This document shows positions 59,502 through 64,000 of a stretch of 64,000 nucleotides of DNA, piece by piece (the stretch's first letter is position 1; every line of letters starts with the position of its first letter). This DNA is from Peribacillus simplex (lineage in GTDB: Bacteria; Bacillota; Bacilli; Bacillales; DSM-1321), in contig NZ_CP011008.1 of the NCBI RefSeq assembly GCF_001578185.1, positions 5,174,001-5,238,000 on the forward strand. Reading direction: 5' to 3'. Below the pieces are notes generated by a model. It was not told the origin of the DNA and did no database searches. It saw nothing but the letters and a program-made list of their open reading frames with translations. A program made the translations under genes and the position numbers.

Positions 59502-59930
59502 CTATTTTATTCTTTGGTTAATTCCGTACCAAATGATGTCAACGCGCCTTGAAATGGATGCTACATCTTGAAAGACCCATCCGCAGGCATCGCGCCATCT
59601 GCGATCACTTGCTTCCATCGGGACAATGCCTTTGGAAATATCAGAGCCGATCACAATGAAATGGTGTTCATCCCTTTCCTTCTCCCATATTCGCCAGTCA
59701 GCCATGATTTCCTTCCACCTTTTTCGAATCGAATCAGAATCCATCTTTTCTGCATCTTGTTGTATCCATGCATCCAACCCCTGCAATACAACAGTATTGC
59801 CTTGGAAATCAATCAATTCCGGCTGTTCTTTTCGATAACCGGATAGCCAAAGGACATCACTTTCCAGACCATACAATTGCTTTACCCATTTAGTTTTCCC
59901 ATTATAGGCGCCGCCTGTAACAAAGTGCAT
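59502..59930 (-). CDS. second CobU-like P-loop protein
   Basis: 142 residues. The P-loop is GGAYNGKT (about 5-12). The C-terminal block GSDISKGIVPMEASDRRWRD-ACGWVFQDVA follows the CobU/CobP pattern (I-x-GIVP...RR-RD...GW). The guanylylation histidine region (RHQ...R) seen in the other CobU copy is absent, and the protein is about 50 residues shorter. It may be a kinase-only or degenerate partner. A GGAGGGGAG site supports the start at 59930. The frame upstream overlaps cobC. Confidence 0.78.
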   Translation of the reverse strand: MHFVTGGAYNGKTKWVKQLYGLESDVLWLSGYRKEQPELIDFQGNTVVLQGLDAWIQQDAEKMDSDSIRKRWKEIMADWRIWEKERDEHHFIVIGSDISKGIVPMEASDRRWRDACGWVFQDVASISRRVDIIWYGINQRIK

Positions 59931-60505
59931 CGTTCTCCCCTCCTTAAGCTGTTCCGGTCTTCCCATATCAGCTCATATCCCCTGCCATGTGAAATCCCCC
60001 AATCAAAAAAATTCTTTTCCTTCGGGGCATAGCGGACCAATAAATCACGAATTACCCCTCCATGTGTCATTATGGAAAATCGGTTCTCCTTACAGGCAAT
60101 CAATTGTTTCCAGCCATTATTAACACGTTCGGAAAATCCCGGATAGCTTTCACCCCCAGGCACCAATGCCTTCATGGGACGTTCCAGCCAATTAAGATAA
60201 TCTTCATCTGCCTTCAAATCATCATACGTCTGCCCTTCCCAACTGCCGAAATTCATTTCACGGAACGAAGCGTTTTTGACCGGAACTATATCCGGAAACA
60301 GCAGTCTTGCAGTTTCCACACAACGAGGCAAATCACTCGTGTAAATTTTTTCATACTGTGGGTAAGATCCCCTTAAGTCTAGAATTTCCTTTTCCCCTTT
60401 GATACTTAATGGAGAATCCGTCCAGCCTAAATAGGCCTTTCGCTCATTTGCTACTGTCAGCCCATGGCGAAGTAGTGTAATAGCCACAATATCAGCCATA
60501 ACCAA
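59882..60505 (-). CDS. cobC: alpha-ribazole phosphatase-like histidine phosphatase
   Basis: 207 residues of the phosphoglycerate mutase-like superfamily. The catalytic LLRHGLT is near the N-terminus, the acid region FREMNFGSWEGQTYDDL lies in the middle, and MTHGGVIRDLL carries the second histidine. By context it removes phosphate from alpha-ribazole phosphate or cobalamin phosphate. Start TTG at 60505 has GGAAGGGG 7 bases away; an ATG at 60499 is possible. Its ends overlap cobS (about 49 bases) and the CobU-like gene. Confidence 0.85.
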   Translation of the reverse strand: MVMADIVAITLLRHGLTVANERKAYLGWTDSPLSIKGEKEILDLRGSYPQYEKIYTSDLPRCVETARLLFPDIVPVKNASFREMNFGSWEGQTYDDLKADEDYLNWLERPMKALVPGGESYPGFSERVNNGWKQLIACKENRFSIMTHGGVIRDLLVRYAPKEKNFFDWGISHGRGYELIWEDRNSLRRGERCTLLQAAPIMGKLNG

Positions 60506-61248
60506 AGCTCAACCCCTTCCACGGATGCCCCCAGTACATCCCCCGTTATCCCACCGAACCAACTGATGACTTTACGTTTTATATAAAACAGGAAAAACAG
60601 TGCAGCCAGACACATGATGAAAAATAAGGTGACAAGCTTAGAATCGATGATCCAGGCGATCGCCAGACCTACAAGGAGGTACAGCAAATAAATGGGCAAA
60701 CTGCTTTTCTTTACTGCACTTTGAAAAAAAGCGCCGAGCCCCTCTTTTTTAGCCAGTGGCATCCGGATAAGTAAATAACCCATCACACATTTGCTTAAGA
60801 GTGGAAGGGCAATGATCAAGAAGTATGTCCATTCATTGACCCTTTCGACAATTTCATAGATAAATATGAACCGGGCGGCCAAAAGGACAATGACGGAGAT
60901 GACACCGAATGCACCTGTCCTTGAATCCTTCATGATTTCCAATCGCCGCTCTTTATCCTGATAGGAAAAAAAAGCATCACTTGCATCGATCCAGCCATCG
61001 AGATGCAAACCTCCCGTTAATGCCATCGTCAAAAACCAAAGGAAAAAGGCAATTGCAAGCGATGACAATGGGGTCCATTCCACTAGTGCATATAAAACAC
61101 CGCCCAATATCAAGCCTAGTAAAAGACCAACTAGTGGAAAGGTTTGAATGGCACGGTGTATATATTTCTTCTCCATAGGAAGCTGCTTCTTAATTGGAAA
61201 AACTGTAAAGAACTGCAGGTTAATTAAAAATCCAATCACTGCGTTCAT
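60457..61248 (-). CDS. cobS: adenosylcobinamide-GDP ribazoletransferase (cobalamin synthase)
   Basis: 263 residues, multi-pass membrane protein. TGGLHLDGWIDASDAFFS (about 80-97) and GGITGDVLGA near the C-terminus are the conserved acidic motifs. It joins adenosylcobinamide-GDP and alpha-ribazole (phosphate) at the membrane. The start at ATG 61248 has an AAAGGG site; an upstream GTG lies too close. It overlaps cobU by 4 bases and cobC by 49 bases. Confidence 0.94.
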   Translation of the reverse strand: MNAVIGFLINLQFFTVFPIKKQLPMEKKYIHRAIQTFPLVGLLLGLILGGVLYALVEWTPLSSLAIAFFLWFLTMALTGGLHLDGWIDASDAFFSYQDKERRLEIMKDSRTGAFGVISVIVLLAARFIFIYEIVERVNEWTYFLIIALPLLSKCVMGYLLIRMPLAKKEGLGAFFQSAVKKSSLPIYLLYLLVGLAIAWIIDSKLVTLFFIMCLAALFFLFYIKRKVISWFGGITGDVLGASVEGVELWLWLILWLLHYFAMG

Positions 61249-61820
61249 TCCTGCATGCACCCTTTCTTCCGCAATGGGATTCCCGATTCAACTAGATAGG
61301 CTTCATTCGCCTGCCCGACGATCGTTTGATGAAGCAGGCCTAATGTTTTTCCGTATATATGGAGGAAATCATTCTGGAAAATCGGTTCCTGCACCAATTC
61401 ATTGCTCACGACTATTAAACAGCTGGATCGTTTTCTTATCTCATTGATCCCGGTTATTATTTTTGAAAAAACGCTTTGTAAAAACTCCTTTTCAAGCGGA
61501 ACACCTGGGCCAAATAGTTCGTTATCAAGCAGGGTTGTCAGACAATCGAGCAGGATTATGGAATCCTGATTAATGTCCGCTCCTATTCGTGTAATATCCG
61601 TTGCGTATTCCGAAGTCTTCCAGGCGATTGGGCAGCTTTCTCTATCTTTCTGGTGCCTAAGGATGCGTTCACCCATTTCAACATCACTGACACGGCCGCA
61701 AGCGAGGTAATGCAAGTTCCCATCCGTTTGAAGTGCATATTCAAGGGCTTTTCTTTCCGCGAAACTGCTTTTTCCGGACCGGACACCCCCGGTTATAAAA
61801 CAGAGCCTTGCTTTCTCCAC
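61245..61820 (-). CDS. cobU: adenosylcobinamide kinase / guanylyltransferase
   Basis: 191 residues. The P-loop is ITGGVRSGKSSFAE (about 9-22). RILRHQKDR carries the histidine that takes GMP. LLDCLTTLLDN and VSNELVQ complete the CobU/CobP signature. It phosphorylates adenosylcobinamide and adds GMP. The start is GTG with a GGAGGGGG site. It overlaps cobD's end and cobS's start. Confidence 0.92.
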   Translation of the reverse strand: MEKARLCFITGGVRSGKSSFAERKALEYALQTDGNLHYLACGRVSDVEMGERILRHQKDRESCPIAWKTSEYATDITRIGADINQDSIILLDCLTTLLDNELFGPGVPLEKEFLQSVFSKIITGINEIRKRSSCLIVVSNELVQEPIFQNDFLHIYGKTLGLLHQTIVGQANEAYLVESGIPLRKKGCMQE

Positions 61821-62866
61821 TGTCTTACCCCCTCCATCAGCGCTTCGTTATCACGTTCACTCTTCACTGCAAACCGAAGCCACTTTCCATCCAACCCCGG
61901 GAAATTATAGGTATGGCGCGGTACTATTCCTTTTTTTAGCAAAAAGGGAAAAAGGGATAAGGATTCATCTTTCACTAAATAGAAATTAACTGCGCTATCA
62001 GAGACACTCAACCCTTGTTCCTCATAAAACCGGAATAGTTTCTGCTTTTGCAATTGAATATAGTCTCTTGTTTTTCTCATATATGCTTCTTCAGCAAGAC
62101 AGATTTTCCCTACTTCCAATGCAACATGGTTGACGCTCCAATGCGGTTTATAAGTTCTTACACGGGTTATGATGTCAGGTGCAGCAAGCAAATAGCCTAG
62201 TCTCAAACCCGGAATTGCAAAGATTTTAGTCATTGATCTTAGAATGAGTAAATGTGGAAATTCATTGATTAAAGAAGCATAAGTAAAGGCATCTTCCGTG
62301 AAATCATAAAAAGCCTCATCCATGACAACCAGGCAATCCGCTTTTTGACATTCAAAGATCAATTCCCTAACTTCATCCTTCTTAAATGAAACACCCGTCG
62401 GATTATTAGGCGTACATAAGAAAATTGCATCATATTCGGATAATCTAGGAATCAACCGATCCAAGTCCAGTTTCCACTCAGGTGCATCAAGCTGATGAAA
62501 ATCTACCTCACATCCTGCTGCCAAACAAGCTTCTGCATATTCCGCAAATGCCGGCTGAATGATCAACACCCTTTGATTGGTTAACCTGTTCGCTACCAAC
62601 ATGATTATTTCTGCACCACCATTTCCCACCAAAACGGATTGCTCAGGAAGCGCTTCTTTTTTGGCAATTGATTTTGTCAGTTCAATCGCATGCGGATCTG
62701 GGTAATGTAAGATTCCTTCGAAAAATCTAGGCCACTGTTCCTTTATACGTAAAGGCGGACCCAATGGGTTGATGTTAGCACTGAAATCGAGAACCGATTC
62801 AGGCATTTCGATTTCCAGCGCTTCGTAAAGATAATGAGGATTAGAGCCATGAGAAGGTAATGTCAA
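61793..62866 (-). CDS. cobD: L-threonine-O-3-phosphate decarboxylase-like aminotransferase
   Basis: 357 residues of the class I/II PLP-dependent family. LDFSANINPLGPP at the start is typical of CobD. CTPNNPTGVSF, MDEAFYDF and SMTKIFAIPGLRLGY with PLP lysine at about 214 follow. It makes (R)-1-aminopropan-2-ol phosphate, which CbiB attaches to the corrin. The start is TTG with GGGGGAC upstream. It overlaps cbiB by 26 bases. Confidence 0.92.
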   Translation of the reverse strand: MTLPSHGSNPHYLYEALEIEMPESVLDFSANINPLGPPLRIKEQWPRFFEGILHYPDPHAIELTKSIAKKEALPEQSVLVGNGGAEIIMLVANRLTNQRVLIIQPAFAEYAEACLAAGCEVDFHQLDAPEWKLDLDRLIPRLSEYDAIFLCTPNNPTGVSFKKDEVRELIFECQKADCLVVMDEAFYDFTEDAFTYASLINEFPHLLILRSMTKIFAIPGLRLGYLLAAPDIITRVRTYKPHWSVNHVALEVGKICLAEEAYMRKTRDYIQLQKQKLFRFYEEQGLSVSDSAVNFYLVKDESLSLFPFLLKKGIVPRHTYNFPGLDGKWLRFAVKSERDNEALMEGVRQWRKQGSVL

Positions 62867-63806
62867 GAATAAGTCCCCCTAGCCATAGCATCAGTAGAAA
62901 TAGAAAAGATGACCGATGCATGATGGTAATCGTTTTTGGTATATGTTTTGCTTCTAATCGAACAAGCGGAACGCCCATCCTCGCACGGTCGGAAACAATT
63001 CCTTTGTACATATTCCGGCCGCCTAGCTGTATTCCCAAAATGGCAGCAACGCCTGCTTCACACCACCCGCTATTCGGACTTGGATGTTTTTTAGCATCAT
63101 TGAATAATATCTTCCATCTAGCACCAAATCCATGATAGCCGGATTTTGAGCTCAGCAACATCAGGAACCCAGTGAGGCGGCTGGGAATCCAGTTCACGAT
63201 ATCATCGAGCTTGGCTGAAGCCCAGCCAAATTGCCCATATTTATCATTTTTGTACCCAACCATGGAATCGCAGGTATTAATTGCCCTGTACACCATTGCG
63301 AGCGGCGCACCGCCAACAGCTGCCCAAAACATTGGGGCAGTAACACCATCACTGGTATTTTCTGCTACGGTTTCTACCGTCCCCCTGACGATTTCGGATT
63401 CATCAAGATCAGAAGTATCACGGCCCACGATATAGGAAAGTTTTAGCCTCGCTTCAGGATAATCCCGTTCATTCAGCGGATGGCACACATCCATTCCAGC
63501 TTGCTTTAAGCCCTTCTGAGCTATCGTAGTGGCAATGACAACAGCCTCCCAAAGGATACCTGCAAGCGGATGGATCCGATAAGCCAAGTAGACGGTTAGG
63601 CCTGTAATCAATATCACCATCGCTAAGACGATGATCAACATGAAGAGTCCATTCCGTTTCTTATATGCCCCTCTATTGAATGCCTGATCCAACTTGCTTA
63701 TCATCGTTCCTATCCATTTAACTGGATGCGGCCAATTTGGCGGATCACCAATTAATAAATCAAGGAAAAACGCCAGTGTAACTGCAATAAGATGATGGTA
63801 AATCAT
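62841..63806 (-). CDS. cbiB: adenosylcobinamide-phosphate synthase CbiB
   Basis: 321 residues, integral membrane protein. LDLLIGDPPNWPHPVKWIG at the N-terminus is the family signature; VAENTSDGVTAPMFWAAVGGAPLAMVYRAINTCDSMVG and SPNSGWCEAGVAAILGI follow. It attaches the aminopropanol linker to adenosylcobyric acid. The ATG overlaps the cbiZ stop (ATGA), with GAGGATCT before it. Confidence 0.95.
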   Translation of the reverse strand: MIYHHLIAVTLAFFLDLLIGDPPNWPHPVKWIGTMISKLDQAFNRGAYKKRNGLFMLIIVLAMVILITGLTVYLAYRIHPLAGILWEAVVIATTIAQKGLKQAGMDVCHPLNERDYPEARLKLSYIVGRDTSDLDESEIVRGTVETVAENTSDGVTAPMFWAAVGGAPLAMVYRAINTCDSMVGYKNDKYGQFGWASAKLDDIVNWIPSRLTGFLMLLSSKSGYHGFGARWKILFNDAKKHPSPNSGWCEAGVAAILGIQLGGRNMYKGIVSDRARMGVPLVRLEAKHIPKTITIMHRSSFLFLLMLWLGGLILDITFSWL

Positions 63807-64000
63807 AGATCCTCAATCCGTTTCCGATTTTTCTTTATTGCTTCTACTGTACAATCATATACACCGCGACTGATCAGCTTCCCTAACGGAGTGATGGTGC
63901 CTGCATATTGAAGCGCCTTCCCTCTTTGGGACGCTGCAATCAAAATACTGTCGGTCGATGTTCCTGTTGCACATGTATTCGTCACCTTATCCATGACATT
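63803..64000 (-). CDS. cbiZ: adenosylcobinamide amidohydrolase CbiZ, 5' part outside window
   Basis: The 65 or so C-terminal residues read from the window edge. ATGTSTDSILIAA and YAGTITPLGKLISRGVYDC are the conserved CbiZ C-terminal motifs. CbiZ cleaves the aminopropanol linker of salvaged cobinamides or pseudocobalamin so the corrin can be rebuilt. The frame is open to position 64000, so the start and any cobalamin riboswitch lie beyond the window. Confidence 0.85.
   Translation of the reverse strand, partial: NVMDKVTNTCATGTSTDSILIAASQRGKALQYAGTITPLGKLISRGVYDCTVEAIKKNRKRIEDL

Overview
The window is a stretch of low-GC Bacillaceae chromosome. Most genes match, in family and in order, the ywd-ywf-ywg-ywh-ywi-ywj region of Bacillus subtilis. 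The Spo0F phosphorelay protein, RsfA, GerQ and PbpG, together with sigma-H and probable sigma-E sites, point to an endospore former. My guess at a Peribacillus/Bacillus simplex-type organism rests on overall resemblance and was not computed. No prophage, IS element, CRISPR array, rRNA or tRNA was seen.

Layout. 1-11 kb (mostly minus strand) is a housekeeping block: tdk (cut by the window edge), rpmE, rho, glpX, murA, fsa, fba, spo0F, ywjG (plus strand), pyrG and rpoE. The pyrG promoter and attenuator have the features of CTP-sensing reiterative transcription. 11-22 kb is a fatty-acid/branched-chain acyl-CoA degradation unit: thiolase, 3-hydroxybutyryl-CoA dehydrogenase, two acyl-CoA dehydrogenases, a TetR regulator and the B12-dependent fused mutase IcmF. 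Behind it is a membrane Fe-S oxidoreductase that probably takes the electrons. TetR-type operators and a cre-like site lie at the two promoters. 22-44 kb is mixed housekeeping: a phospholipase D-type protein, uvsE, argS, speB-speE, pbpG, an M50 protease, a tautomerase, an HD hydrolase, rsfA, lipL-pta, hemQ, gerQ, ung, a second PLD protein and a sigma-B-type stress gene.

44-57 kb holds a short molybdopterin cluster (mobA, moaE, moaD, moeB), pdxK, the bacillithiol-type deacetylase pair yojF-bshB2, an MFS/MarR efflux pair with a perfect palindromic operator, a 12-copy 21-bp tandem repeat, a lipoprotein sugar dehydrogenase, a HAD phosphatase, a protein with two P-loops, a YbaK-type deacylase, a gluconate kinase and a decayed transporter.

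57.7-64 kb is a tightly overlapping minus-strand cobalamin salvage operon: cbiZ (partial), cbiB, cobD, cobU, cobS, cobC, a second CobU-like gene, a PduO-type adenosyltransferase, cblT and cblS. It would make adenosylcobalamin, the cofactor that IcmF at 11-15 kb needs.

Start sites were chosen from visible Shine-Dalgarno sequences and remembered homologues. TTG or GTG starts are common here. All family assignments are from reading the sequence; no database search was run.
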